NCBI GenBank assembly: GCA_900769995.1
Contig: CAAGIT010000163.1
Coordinates: forward strand, 1 to 27,095
Direction of reading: 5' to 3'
Length of the DNA stretch: 27,095 nucleotides
Origin: an uncultured Oscillospiraceae bacterium
Lineage (GTDB): Bacteria > Bacillota > Clostridia > Oscillospirales > Oscillospiraceae
Of this stretch, positions 1 to 7,181 are shown in pieces. The notes under the pieces were generated by a model that did not search any database, had not been told where the DNA came from, and saw nothing but the letters and a program-made list of their open reading frames with translations. The position numbers were made by a program, and so were the translations under genes. The first letter of the stretch is position 1; each line of letters starts with the position of its first letter.

Positions 1-107
1 AGCAGGGGTGGCTCAAATATTCGTGAGCGGAGTGGCTCACTTTTTCGTGGTCGTTGGTGGCTCAAAAATTCATGAGCGCCTGGCTCACTTTTTCATTGAC
101 ATTTACA
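1..107. mobile_element. Terminus of an IS21-like insertion sequence (repeat-bearing end only)
   Basis: Four degenerate direct repeats begin with TGGCTCA at 9, 33, 58 and 81, a spacing of 23-25 bp. They alternate between a form continuing AAA-TTC-TGAGCG and a form continuing CTTTTTCRT. Read from the other strand the end starts TGTAAATGTCAATGAAAAAG and continues into GTGAGCCA, which fits the 5'-TG start and multiple internal terminal repeats of IS21-family elements. The inferred boundary is about 107, because recombinase-like coding sequence resumes in frame at 108. The transposase genes (istA/istB) would lie to the left, outside the window, so the family is a pattern-based inference. Confidence 0.55.
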
Positions 108-1070
108 ATCGAGCTTTTGCAAGTGCAGGGGACGCATCAGCCCATTGTCACTGTCGAAGAATTTGAACGAGTTCAGCAACTATTGGAGGCGAAGTCAACG
201 ACTCTGAAAAATCTCAATAAGGGTAAGCGGAGGACAGGCTATAAAGGCCACTCTACCGCTTATGGACGGCTGATGGTCTGCCAATGCGGGAACAAATTCA
301 ATATGCGTTTTCACTCCCGTGATGGGAGGACAGATGGCGTAGATTATCAGTGCTATACCTCTGTGAACCGAGGAAGCGTTGCCAAACGCCTGAACAAAGG
401 GATCTCGATTGAGCACTCCTGCGATTCCCCTTATATACAGGGCTGGAAGCTCGAAATGATGGCAGAGCACATCTTCGACAGATTCATTGAAAATGCCGAC
501 AAGGTGATGAATCTGTCGTACTCGATGCTGGAGAAGCATATTGCAGATCAAGAGGAGCTGCCAGACAACACCGCTGTGATCCAGCGCAAGCAAGGTGAAG
601 TCGAAAGGCTGATGAAAAAACGAGCCAATTTGGTTGAAATGAGAGCCGAGGGCGACATTGATAAGGATATCTTCCGAGCAAAGAAGCAGGAGATTGAGGA
701 TCGTATTGCTGTGCTCACAGAGGAGATCAAGGACTTGCAGCCGGAGAAGGTACCGCAGACTACAGAGGACTATACTGTTAAGCTCTTGAAGCTGCGAGAA
801 CGCCTAAAAGAGTACACCGGCTTTGCTTACTCGGTTATCCCTGAAAGCATCGTGGAGGCATTTATCGAGCGGATATGGGTATCCAAGGACGAGTTCCGGT
901 GGTATCTGAGAACCGATAAAAAGTCGGATGGCGCGTTTGACCCGGATGACCACATCAAAATCGGCTCATTCACACTTTCCATCGACGACGCCAAGAAGTA
1001 TTTATACAGCTTCTCTACCCGCAGAAGGGTATACAAATGGGCTGATCTGAATGTGAGCATTTGGGTGTAA
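108..1070 (+). pseudogene. Large serine recombinase, C-terminal fragment (N-terminus lost)
   Basis: This is the distal part of a large serine recombinase/integrase of the kind carried by Clostridia integrative elements and phages. It opens with the 'VQGTHQPIV..EEFERVQ' segment typical of the recombinase domain. A zinc beta-ribbon follows (CQCG, then YQCYT and a final SCDSP cysteine), then a long charged coiled coil (about residues 160-235) and a C-terminal tail. The catalytic resolvase domain with its nucleophilic serine is absent; those proteins are usually about 500-550 aa and only about 320 remain. The frame stays open upstream to a TTG at 54 inside the IS-like repeats, but no ribosome site is visible there, so the fusion is probably not a functional gene. 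It ends at a TAA. Disruption by the adjacent IS end is the simplest explanation. Confidence 0.8.
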
Positions 1071-1181
1071 ATAATTGGCGCGGAATACCGACCGTTGCGC
1101 AGGCTGCAATCGCCAACAAGCGCTAATCAGAGATTCTTGATTTGGGGCAAACCCAGATTGTAAAACCACAATAGAAAAATT
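1071..1181. other. Non-coding tail of the recombinase element
   Basis: No convincing gene is seen between the recombinase stop and the terminator at 1182. The sequence is AT-richer than the core genes to the right. It may include one edge of the integrated element, but without the other end no attachment-site duplication can be recognised. Confidence 0.3.
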
Positions 1182-1216
1182 GACCTTGTAGAGTAAAATC
1201 TGCAAGGTCTTTTTTT
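1182..1216 (+). terminator. Intrinsic terminator after the recombinase fragment
   Basis: The arms GACCTTG (1182-1188) and CAAGGTC (1203-1209) pair around a 14-nt loop and are followed by seven T residues (1210-1216). This is a standard rho-independent terminator for rightward transcription from the mobile-element remnant. Confidence 0.75.
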
Positions 1217-1270
1217 ACGCTGAAAGCCTTGCAAATCCCGCGTATACGCATTGAAATCGGGGCAGTTTTG

Positions 1271-1298
1271 TTGCATTTTGAGGTAATTATGGTATAAT
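1271..1298 (+). promoter_or_regulatory. Sigma-A-type promoter upstream of the small ORF
   Basis: TTGCAT (1271-1276) is separated by 16 bp from a perfect TATAAT (1293-1298). It lies about 70 bp upstream of the 39-codon ORF at 1369 and downstream of the terminator, so it would start an independent transcript. Confidence 0.6.
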
Positions 1299-1368
1299 GA
1301 AGCTACAGCTTATGTAAGTCGCAAAAAAGGAGATCGAATACGATTATTGTATTTATTGGGGGAAAGCT

Positions 1369-1488
1369 ATGAGCGCCGAGGTCAGAGCGAGAGTGATCTC
1401 TCAGGAAAAGGGATTATATAAAATATCCTATGAGGGGCAGGAAAAGAGGCAAAAATTCAAAGAGATCGCGAAGCTAAACCGCAGATGA
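1369..1488 (+). CDS. Small ORF, 39 aa, possibly a gene remnant
   Basis: The ORF starts at ATG 1369, preceded by the purine-rich GGGGGAAAG, and ends at TGA 1486. A strong promoter lies upstream. The product is basic, with no signal peptide or membrane segment. The segment RVISQEKGLYKISYEG resembles the first beta-strands of the OB-fold at the N-terminus of RsgA-type ribosome-assembly GTPases ('GRV...LYRV...G'). No GTPase domain follows, so if that likeness is real this is a truncated copy at an integration scar. It could equally be a genuine small protein or a chance ORF. I do not claim a function. Confidence 0.3.
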   Translation: MSAEVRARVISQEKGLYKISYEGQEKRQKFKEIAKLNRR

Positions 1489-1522
1489 ATTTGCAAAATC
1501 CGCCGGAATCGGCGGCAAACAT

Positions 1523-1551
1523 TTGACTTTTTTCCGCACCCGTGCTATATT
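1523..1551 (+). promoter_or_regulatory. Promoter of the amidase-ilvE operon
   Basis: TTGACT (1523-1528) and TATATT (1546-1551) are 17 bp apart, close to the sigma-A consensus. The -10 lies 46 bp before the ATG at 1598, giving a short leader. Confidence 0.7.
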
Positions 1552-1597
1552 TTAATATAAATCAATCGTTTTTGCCCGGAAGAAGGTGAAACAGTCC

Positions 1598-2383
1598 ATG
1601 AAAATCGCGTGTTTACAGATGAATATGACGCTGGGCGACCCGAATAAAAACTTTGCCGCCGTGCACGGCTTAGTGGCGCAGGCGATGGAAAGCCGGCCGG
1701 ATGTGCTGGTTCTGCCGGAGACGTGGAACACCGGCTTCTTCCCCCGGGAAGGTCTGAAGCAGCAGTGTGATACGGACGGTCGGCGGACAAAGGAAGAAAT
1801 CGGCGCACTGGCGAAAAAATACGGGGTCAACATCGTCGCGGGCAGTGTTTCCAATCTGCGGGACGATCGGGTGTATAATACGGCGATGATCTTCGACCGC
1901 AGCGGCGCCTGCATCGCCGAATATGATAAGACCCATCTGTTTACCCCGATGGGCGAGGATGCTTTCTATACCCCCGGACACCGACTATGCACCTTCACCC
2001 TGGACGGCATCCGCTGCGGCATCATCATTTGCTATGATGTCCGCTTTCCGGAGCTGACACGCTCCCTGACGGTGCCGGGTCTGGACTTGCTTTTTGTGGT
2101 ATCGCAGTGGCCGAAGGTCAGAACCTTCCATCTCAGAAGCCTGACGACAGCCCGCGCCATTGAAAACCAAATGTATGTGGTCTGCTGCAATTCCTGCGGC
2201 ACTGCCGGAGAAACCGTCTACGGCGGAAGCTCCGCGATCATCGACCCCTGGGGCGAGACCTTGGCACTGGCAGGAGAATCCGAGCAAATCCTTTGCGCAG
2301 ACTGCGCGATGCAGACCTTGGAAAATATACGCAGCACCATTCCGGTCTTCCGCGACCGCAGACCGGAGCTATATAGCTACTAA
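1598..2383 (+). CDS. Carbon-nitrogen hydrolase (nitrilase superfamily, omega-amidase-like)
   Basis: This is a cytosolic amidase of 261 aa, a normal length for a stand-alone nitrilase-fold enzyme. The Glu-Lys-Cys catalytic triad is complete: E41 in LPETWNTGF, K111 in YDKTHLF and C145 in ICYDVRFPEL. The 'PETWNTGF' and 'CYDVRFPE' signatures place it near the omega-amidase (YafV/Nit2) and MtnU branch, which hydrolyses 2-oxoglutaramate or 2-oxosuccinamate to the keto acid and ammonia; the exact substrate cannot be read from sequence. An in-frame GTG at 1586 would add four residues. ATG 1598 is preferred because AGAAGG (1581-1586) lies upstream at usable spacing and MKIACLQMN is a typical family start. 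An aminotransferase gene begins 17 nt after the stop, so the two are probably co-transcribed. Confidence 0.88.
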   Translation: MKIACLQMNMTLGDPNKNFAAVHGLVAQAMESRPDVLVLPETWNTGFFPREGLKQQCDTDGRRTKEEIGALAKKYGVNIVAGSVSNLRDDRVYNTAMIFDRSGACIAEYDKTHLFTPMGEDAFYTPGHRLCTFTLDGIRCGIIICYDVRFPELTRSLTVPGLDLLFVVSQWPKVRTFHLRSLTTARAIENQMYVVCCNSCGTAGETVYGGSSAIIDPWGETLALAGESEQILCADCAMQTLENIRSTIPVFRDRRPELYSY

Positions 2384-2400
2384 GAAAGAAGGATAAAACA

Positions 2401-3489
2401 ATGACATACCAGATTCCCGTAACCAGAACACAGCATCCGAAGCCCCGTCCCGAAGATGAGAGCAAGCTCGGCTTTGCAAGATATTTCACGGATCATATGT
2501 TCGTGATGGAATATGACGAAGGTCAGGGCTGGCACGACTATCGCGTCGAGCCCCATGCTCCGTTTTTGATCGAGCCTGCCTCTGCGGTGCTCCACTACGC
2601 CCAGATGATGTTCGAGGGCATGAAGGCCTATCGCAAGCCCGACGGCTCCATCCAGTTGTTCCGTCCGGATATGAACATCGCCCGCATGAAAAACACCTGT
2701 GAGCGTATGTGTATGCCCGAGGTTCCCGGCGATTTGTTTATGGCAGGTCTGACCGCCGTGATCGAGGCGGACAAGGACTGGATCCCCCACGGCAAAAACA
2801 CTTCGCTGTATATCCGTCCCTTCCTGTTCGGCGATGAGGTTTCGTTCTCTGTTCTGCCCGCCAAGCATTATAAGTTTATGATTATCCTGAGCCCGACCGG
2901 CTCGTATTACGCCGCCAACGACGCAGGTCTGACGACGACCCGCATCTATGTGCAGGATAAGTACATCCGCGCAGCTCAGGGCGGCACGGGCTACGCCAAG
3001 GTCGGCGGCAACTACGGCGGCGGTATGCGTGCGTCGCAGGATGCCATGAAGTATAACTGCAAGGACGTGCTGTGGCTGGATGCCAAGGAGCATAAATATG
3101 TGGAGGAGATCGGCACCTCGAACGCGTTCTTCGTCATCGGCGACGAGGTCATTACCGCGCCGCTGGATTCCGGCACGATCCTTCCCGGCATCACCCGCAA
3201 CTCGGTCATTGCGCTGCTGAAAAAGTGGGGCGTGAAGATCTCCGAGCGGAAGCTCTCCATCGATGAGGTGGTTGCTGCCGCCAAGGACGGCACGCTCAAG
3301 GAAATTTTCGCCTCCGGTACCGCGGCGGTCATTTCTCCGATCGGCTGGCTGAACATCAACGGCGAGGATATGCAGGTGGACGCGGGCAAGGTCGGCCCGA
3401 TCGCGCAAAAGCTGTATGACACGCTGTACGGGATGCAGACCGGCACCGTCGAGGACGACATGGGCTGGACCTATCCGCTGGGCTTCTAA
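2401..3489 (+). CDS. ilvE: Branched-chain amino acid aminotransferase
   Basis: This PLP-dependent fold-type IV transaminase interconverts leucine, isoleucine and valine with their 2-keto acids, using glutamate/2-oxoglutarate. It is 362 aa, the size of the longer BCAT form shared with eukaryotes and many Gram-positives rather than the ~308-aa E. coli type. K200 in GYAKVGGNY is the Schiff-base lysine. Supporting motifs are the FEGMKAYR segment (71-78), RPFLFG (139-144), EEIGTSNAFF and the C-terminal FASGTAAVISPIG. The ATG follows a GAAAGGA ribosome site, 17 nt behind the amidase gene. A perfect palindromic terminator follows. Pairing with an omega-amidase-like gene suggests keto-acid/glutamine transamination cycling, which is inference. 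Confidence 0.95.
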   Translation: MTYQIPVTRTQHPKPRPEDESKLGFARYFTDHMFVMEYDEGQGWHDYRVEPHAPFLIEPASAVLHYAQMMFEGMKAYRKPDGSIQLFRPDMNIARMKNTCERMCMPEVPGDLFMAGLTAVIEADKDWIPHGKNTSLYIRPFLFGDEVSFSVLPAKHYKFMIILSPTGSYYAANDAGLTTTRIYVQDKYIRAAQGGTGYAKVGGNYGGGMRASQDAMKYNCKDVLWLDAKEHKYVEEIGTSNAFFVIGDEVITAPLDSGTILPGITRNSVIALLKKWGVKISERKLSIDEVVAAAKDGTLKEIFASGTAAVISPIGWLNINGEDMQVDAGKVGPIAQKLYDTLYGMQTGTVEDDMGWTYPLGF

Positions 3490-3512
3490 TTCTCTCAAAT
3501 ATATAATGTATA

Positions 3513-3542
3513 AAACGGCGCAGGAAGCTTCCTGCGCCGTTT
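3513..3542. terminator. Bidirectional palindromic terminator between ilvE and the foldase gene
   Basis: This is a perfect 30-bp palindrome with arms AAACGGCGCAGGAAG and its exact complement, centred on AAGCTT. The A-run on the left and T-run on the right give a U-tract in both directions. It fits convergent termination of ilvE (plus) and the foldase gene (minus, stop at 3557). Confidence 0.85.
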
Positions 3543-3556
3543 CATTATTCGTTCTG

Positions 3557-4843
3557 TTATCCTGCGATGTCTGCATCGTCCGACAGGGCGGTGATGATGT
3601 CGTAAATGCGCACCAGCTTATAGTCATAGCGAACCGGATACCGTTCGCACAGCTCCGCGATATGCTCGGTGGCCTTCACATTGACCATCTGGTTCTTTGC
3701 GGTTTCCAGCCATTCGCGGGTTTCGGTCTGCTCAACGAAATACATGATGTGGTAGCCGAATTCCGTCTTCACGATGCCGGAATCGCCGGGAACACGGCTC
3801 TGGTCGAAGCACCAATCGCTGAATTCCTCGACCATTCGGTTGGAGGCGAAGTCCTCGTACAGACCGCCGGTTTCCTTCGAGCCGCCGTCGGTGGTATACT
3901 CGGGCACCAGTGCGGCGAAATTCTCCTCGGTCGGATCCTCCAGCCAAAGCTCGTAAACCTTGTTGGCATTCTCCAGGGCGGCATTCCACTGATCCTCGGT
4001 CCAGTCATTTGTCGCGGCATCCTTCTCACCCTCCGGGGAGATCAGAATGTGGCGCACGGAAACGTTGTTGACCTTCAGCAGACGATCCGCCTCGAAGCTC
4101 TCAACGTTCTCGTCGTAATATGCCTCAACCTCGGCATCGGTCAGTGCCTCGAGCATCGCATCGTAATAATCATTATAGTAGTCGCTCGCGGCATAGAGCG
4201 TGCGCATATAGTCCTGATAGCCCGCAACGGTCACGCCCTCGCCAAAGTTCGATTCCAAATACGCTGCAACGCTTTCATAGCCCGCCTCCAATGCCTCGGC
4301 AGCAAAATCGCCGGCGGGATCGTCATAGGCATCGATTGCCGCGGCATCCTCCGCAGGGAGCACATAGCCATCGGCATAGGCCGCCTGTGCCAGCGCGTAG
4401 TTTTCGGCAAGCTGTTTGGCGGAAATCTCCAGGAAGTACTGCTCCCAGGTGTATTCATTGCTGTCGGCAAAGCCCTCGGGGCAGGACTGAGTGCTCAGCG
4501 GCTTGGTGAAATCCAGGCCGAAAATGGAGGCATAAGAGCCGTAGTTGTTCATAAAATCATAGAAGACGACCCAGAAGCCGATCTGCATGGCCTCGTTGGT
4601 CAGGCAGGGCTGATCCTCGGCGTCGACGGCGATGACCGTCTGCATCAGCTCGGGCGTGCCGTTGTAGGTCGCATAGCTGCTCAGGGTCAGGACATCGTTT
4701 TTTCCGTATTCCAAAGGGGATGGCGGCTCGGTAGTTTCGGTGGGTTCGGATTCCGTCGTTGTTGGTTCGGTATCGCTCTTGCAGCCGGTGAACAGCAGCA
4801 TCAGCGCCAGCAGGAGTGCAAGGATTCGGACAGACTTTTTCAC
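3557..4843 (-). CDS. Parvulin-type peptidyl-prolyl isomerase lipoprotein (PrsA/SurA-like foldase)
   Basis: This is a predicted extracytoplasmic, lipid-anchored foldase that helps secreted proteins fold by cis-trans proline isomerisation. The 428-aa product begins MKKSVRILALLLALMLLFTGC, a lipoprotein signal peptide with lipid-attachable C21, then a Thr/Glu/Pro-rich linker (about 22-45). A helical SurA-like chaperone region follows (about 50-255), rich in Tyr, Ala and acidic residues. The PpiC rotamase domain spans about 262-370, with VRHILIS (H265), GGLYEDFA, 'VPGDSGIVKTEFGYHIMYF' and a family-typical end. It is longer than Bacillus PrsA (about 290 aa) because of the expanded chaperone region. 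It has its own promoter and is divergent from pckA. It is called PrsA-like by architecture; orthology is not shown. Confidence 0.87.
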   Translation of the reverse strand: MKKSVRILALLLALMLLFTGCKSDTEPTTTESEPTETTEPPSPLEYGKNDVLTLSSYATYNGTPELMQTVIAVDAEDQPCLTNEAMQIGFWVVFYDFMNNYGSYASIFGLDFTKPLSTQSCPEGFADSNEYTWEQYFLEISAKQLAENYALAQAAYADGYVLPAEDAAAIDAYDDPAGDFAAEALEAGYESVAAYLESNFGEGVTVAGYQDYMRTLYAASDYYNDYYDAMLEALTDAEVEAYYDENVESFEADRLLKVNNVSVRHILISPEGEKDAATNDWTEDQWNAALENANKVYELWLEDPTEENFAALVPEYTTDGGSKETGGLYEDFASNRMVEEFSDWCFDQSRVPGDSGIVKTEFGYHIMYFVEQTETREWLETAKNQMVNVKATEHIAELCERYPVRYDYKLVRIYDIITALSDDADIAG

Positions 4844-4906
4844 ATCAAATTCTCCTTCGGTGTATTTCTGCTGCCGGAAATCCGAACAACAGTTGCTTGA
4901 ATCGCT

Positions 4907-4935
4907 ATTTTACCATGGTACATCGACATTTTCAA
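4907..4935 (-). promoter_or_regulatory. Promoter of the foldase lipoprotein gene
   Basis: On the minus strand TTGAAA (4935-4930) and TAAAAT (4912-4907) are 17 bp apart. The -10 is 63 bp upstream of the ATG at 4843. Confidence 0.6.
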
Positions 4936-5010
4936 CAAAAAAATCTTGAATTTTCGGTAAAATATACGAATCTGCCGCAAAATGCAGGATGTTCACAAAA
5001 AAGTTGCATT

Positions 5011-5040
5011 TTGGTGTAGCAAATGAATCAAAAATATGAT
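5011..5040 (+). promoter_or_regulatory. Probable pckA promoter
   Basis: TTGGTG (5011-5016) and TATGAT (5035-5040) are 18 bp apart, implying a 5' leader of roughly 100 nt before pckA. The 305-nt divergent space 4844-5148 holds this promoter and the leftward one. Apart from an AT-rich spacer I see no clear operator in it. Confidence 0.5.
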
Positions 5041-5148
5041 AAACTTGTATTGGTGGATGTTGGCGTTTGCCACCCCGCCGAATTACATATATACATCTGC
5101 CTGCGATGCACCTGCATTTGCGGCGGATAGAAATTAGGAGGAAACACT

Positions 5149-6738
5149 ATGGAAACCTACGGCCTCGAAAAACTCGGCATTCTGGCTCCCAAGGCGGTCT
5201 ACCGCAATCTCGGCCCTGCCCAGCTCACCGAAGCAGCCCTGCGCCGCGGTGAGGGCAAGCTGAGCAACACCGGCGCACTTGTCGTCACCACCGGCAAATA
5301 CACCGGCCGCTCGCCTAACGATAAGTTCATCGTTGACACCCCCGCAATTCACGACGATATTGCCTGGGGCAAGGTCAACCGTCCGATCTCCAAGGAGAAG
5401 TTCGATGCCATCAAGGGCAAGCTCTGCGCTTACCTTCAGGATCGCGAGATCTTCATTTTCGACGGTTTTGCCGGCGCGGACAAGGCACACACCAAAAAGT
5501 TCCGCATTGTCAACGAGCTGGCGTCCCAGAACCTCTTTATCCATCAGCTTCTGATCCGTCCGAACGCTGAGGAGCTTGCCGCTTACGGCGAAGCGGACTA
5601 TACCGTTCTGTGCGCACCCGGCTTCAAGTGCGATCCCGAAATCGACGGCGTGAACTCCGAGGCAGCCATTATGATCGACTATGAGGCACACCTCATCGTC
5701 ATCGCAGGCTCCCGTTACGCAGGCGAGATCAAGAAGTCCGTATTCTCCACCATGAACTATGTTCTGACCAAGGAGAACATCCTGCCCATGCACTGCTCCG
5801 CCAACATGGACCCCGTGACCCATGAGACGGCAGTCTTCTTCGGTCTGTCCGGCACCGGCAAGACCACCCTGTCCGCAGACCCGAACCGCAAGCTCATCGG
5901 TGACGACGAGCACGGCTGGGCAGACGACGGCATCTTCAATCTCGAGGGCGGCTGCTACGCGAAGTGCATTAACCTCCGCGCAGAGAACGAGCCTGAAATC
6001 TACAACGCCATCCGCTTCGGCTCTCTGGTCGAGAACGTCATCATGGACGAGGAGACCCGCGAGTTCGACTTCGATGACGGCAGCCTGACCGAGAACACCC
6101 GTGTCGGCTACCCTGTCGAGTACATCTCCAACTCCGCAATTCCCGGTGTCGGCGGTATCCCCAAGGTCGTCATCTTCCTGACTGCCGACGCATTCGGCGT
6201 TCTGCCTCCGATCTCCCGTCTGAGCCAGGATGCAGCCATGTACCACTTCGTCACCGGCTTCACCTCCAAGCTGGCCGGTACCGAACGCGGCATCACCGAG
6301 CCGCAGCCGACCTTCTCCACCCTGTTCGGCGAGCCGTTCATGCCGATGGATCCGTCCGTCTATGCCGAAATGCTCGGCAAGCGCATCGAGGAAAGCGGCG
6401 CAAAGGTCTATCTGGTCAACACCGGCTGGGCAGGCGGCTCTGCTGCCGACGGCGCAAAGCGCATGAAGCTGAGCTACACCCGTGCGATGGTCTCCGCTGC
6501 ACTGAACGGCGATTTCGACAATATCGAGTTCAAGCACCATGACGTGTTCAATGTGGACTATCCGACCTCCTGCCCGAATGTTCCGGACGAGATGCTCGAT
6601 GCACGCGGCCTCTGGGCTGACAAGGACGCTTATGACGCACAGGCGAATAAGCTGGCGACCATGTTCTCCGAGAACTTCGCAAAGAAGTATCCGAATATGC
6701 CCGCCCACATCGCCAACGCCGGCCCCAAGGCAAAGTAA
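5149..6738 (+). CDS. pckA: Phosphoenolpyruvate carboxykinase (ATP)
   Basis: The enzyme catalyses oxaloacetate + ATP to PEP + CO2 + ADP. In anaerobic gut Clostridia it often runs in the CO2-fixing direction, which is family knowledge and not shown here. The 529-aa length is typical of the ATP form. The kinase P-loop GLSGTGKT is at 232-239 (K238), followed by the metal/nucleotide segment KLIGDDEHGW. The substrate-binding TGRSPNDKF lies near the N-terminus and FIFDGFAGAD before residue 110. 'RVGYPVEYI' and 'VNTGWAGG' are further family signatures. AGGAGG (5136-5141) sits 7 nt before the ATG. Codons strongly favour C-ending forms (ATC, AAC, GGC, GAC), more than in the neighbours, suggesting high expression. 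It is monocistronic, with its own promoter and terminator. Confidence 0.97.
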   Translation: METYGLEKLGILAPKAVYRNLGPAQLTEAALRRGEGKLSNTGALVVTTGKYTGRSPNDKFIVDTPAIHDDIAWGKVNRPISKEKFDAIKGKLCAYLQDREIFIFDGFAGADKAHTKKFRIVNELASQNLFIHQLLIRPNAEELAAYGEADYTVLCAPGFKCDPEIDGVNSEAAIMIDYEAHLIVIAGSRYAGEIKKSVFSTMNYVLTKENILPMHCSANMDPVTHETAVFFGLSGTGKTTLSADPNRKLIGDDEHGWADDGIFNLEGGCYAKCINLRAENEPEIYNAIRFGSLVENVIMDEETREFDFDDGSLTENTRVGYPVEYISNSAIPGVGGIPKVVIFLTADAFGVLPPISRLSQDAAMYHFVTGFTSKLAGTERGITEPQPTFSTLFGEPFMPMDPSVYAEMLGKRIEESGAKVYLVNTGWAGGSAADGAKRMKLSYTRAMVSAALNGDFDNIEFKHHDVFNVDYPTSCPNVPDEMLDARGLWADKDAYDAQANKLATMFSENFAKKYPNMPAHIANAGPKAK

Positions 6739-6749
6739 TTTCATAACCC

Positions 6750-6783
6750 AAAACGGTGCAGGAGCCTCCTGCACCGTTTTTTT
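6750..6783 (+). terminator. Terminator of pckA
   Basis: The 15-nt arms AAAACGGTGCAGGAG (6750-6764) and CTCCTGCACCGTTTT (6766-6780) are complementary around a central C, and the T-run extends to 6783. The stem closely resembles the ilvE terminator palindrome, differing by paired changes. Confidence 0.85.
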
Positions 6784-6797
6784 CGTATTGGAGCTTT

Positions 6798-6903
6798 GCA
6801 GGGAACGGGTTTCCAGTTCCGGAAAAATCGGGAGGCGAAACGCCTCCCCTGCGGTATGATTACGAAAAACTGCTGGTACAGGCGGCTGATAGCCGCCCCT
6901 ACG
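6798..6903 (-). repeat. Three-hairpin repeat unit, copy A-I
   Basis: Read on the minus strand the unit has three hairpins in order. Hairpin 1 (6902-6881) has stem GGCGGCT/AGCCGCC behind the head GTAGG. Hairpin 2 (6852-6830) has GGGAGGCG/CGCCTCCC with loop TTT. Hairpin 3 (6820-6798) has a degenerate GGGACGGG/CCCGTCCC stem with loop AAA. The 28-nt linker between hairpins 1 and 2 matches the linker of the unit at 9054 at 23 of 28 positions. Hairpins 2 and 3 are enclosed by an outer inverted repeat, here GCAGGGG/TCCCTGC. Confidence 0.8.
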
Positions 6904-6925
6904 GGTTCAATGCACGTTTCCCAAC

Positions 6926-7033
6926 GTAGGGGACGGGTTTGCCGTCCCGAAAAAACGGGAGGCGAAACGCCTCCCATACGGTCTGTTTACCTCCTGCACC
7001 GGTTTTCGGTCTGTGGGCGGCGGATTGCCGCCC
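6926..7033 (-). repeat. Three-hairpin repeat unit, copy A-II
   Basis: This is a second minus-strand unit 22 bp from the first. Hairpin 3 is 6948-6926 (GTAGGGG head, GGGACGG stem) and hairpin 2 is 6979-6957 (GGGAGGCG/CGCCTCCC). A variant hairpin 1 is at 7033-7015 (GGGCGGC AATCC GCCGCCC on the minus strand). The linker between hairpins 1 and 2 is unrelated to that of copy A-I, but order and spacing are kept. Both A copies fill most of the 443-nt space between pckA and nptA. Confidence 0.75.
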
Positions 7034-7093
7034 AACTTTTTTCGGAAAAAACGCGAAATTTATCAAAAAAGGCAAGACTTTTCGGAAAATGTG

Positions 7094-7102
7094 TGCTATA
7101 AT
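7094..7102 (+). promoter_or_regulatory. Extended -10 promoter of the phosphate transporter gene
   Basis: TGCTATAAT (7094-7102) is an extended -10 element with perfect TATAAT. The -35 region (AAGACT, 7074-7079) is weak. It implies a leader of about 75 nt that contains a small hairpin, GTGCG/CGCAC, at 7135-7148. Confidence 0.6.
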
Positions 7103-7181
7103 TATTCTGCTGTTTTTTGCTCTGCGTTGGGAACGTGCGTTTCCGCACGGAGCTAACCTACATACGAAAGGTAGAGACAAC

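Noticed and set aside
9..104. 24-bp repeats considered as CRISPR or an iteron origin
   Set aside because: The repeats are directly abutting without spacers and degenerate in an alternating pattern; an IS end fused to the interrupted recombinase explains them better.
3416..4900. 494-codon open frame on the plus strand
   Set aside because: It is antisense to the foldase lipoprotein and runs through the bidirectional terminator palindrome.
5134..6774. 546-codon open frame on the minus strand
   Set aside because: It is the antisense shadow of pckA, created by that gene's strong C-ending codon bias.
6939..7181. N-terminal extension of the phosphate transporter through the repeat region
   Set aside because: It would translate the palindromic repeats and the promoter; the family start and ribosome site are at 7182.
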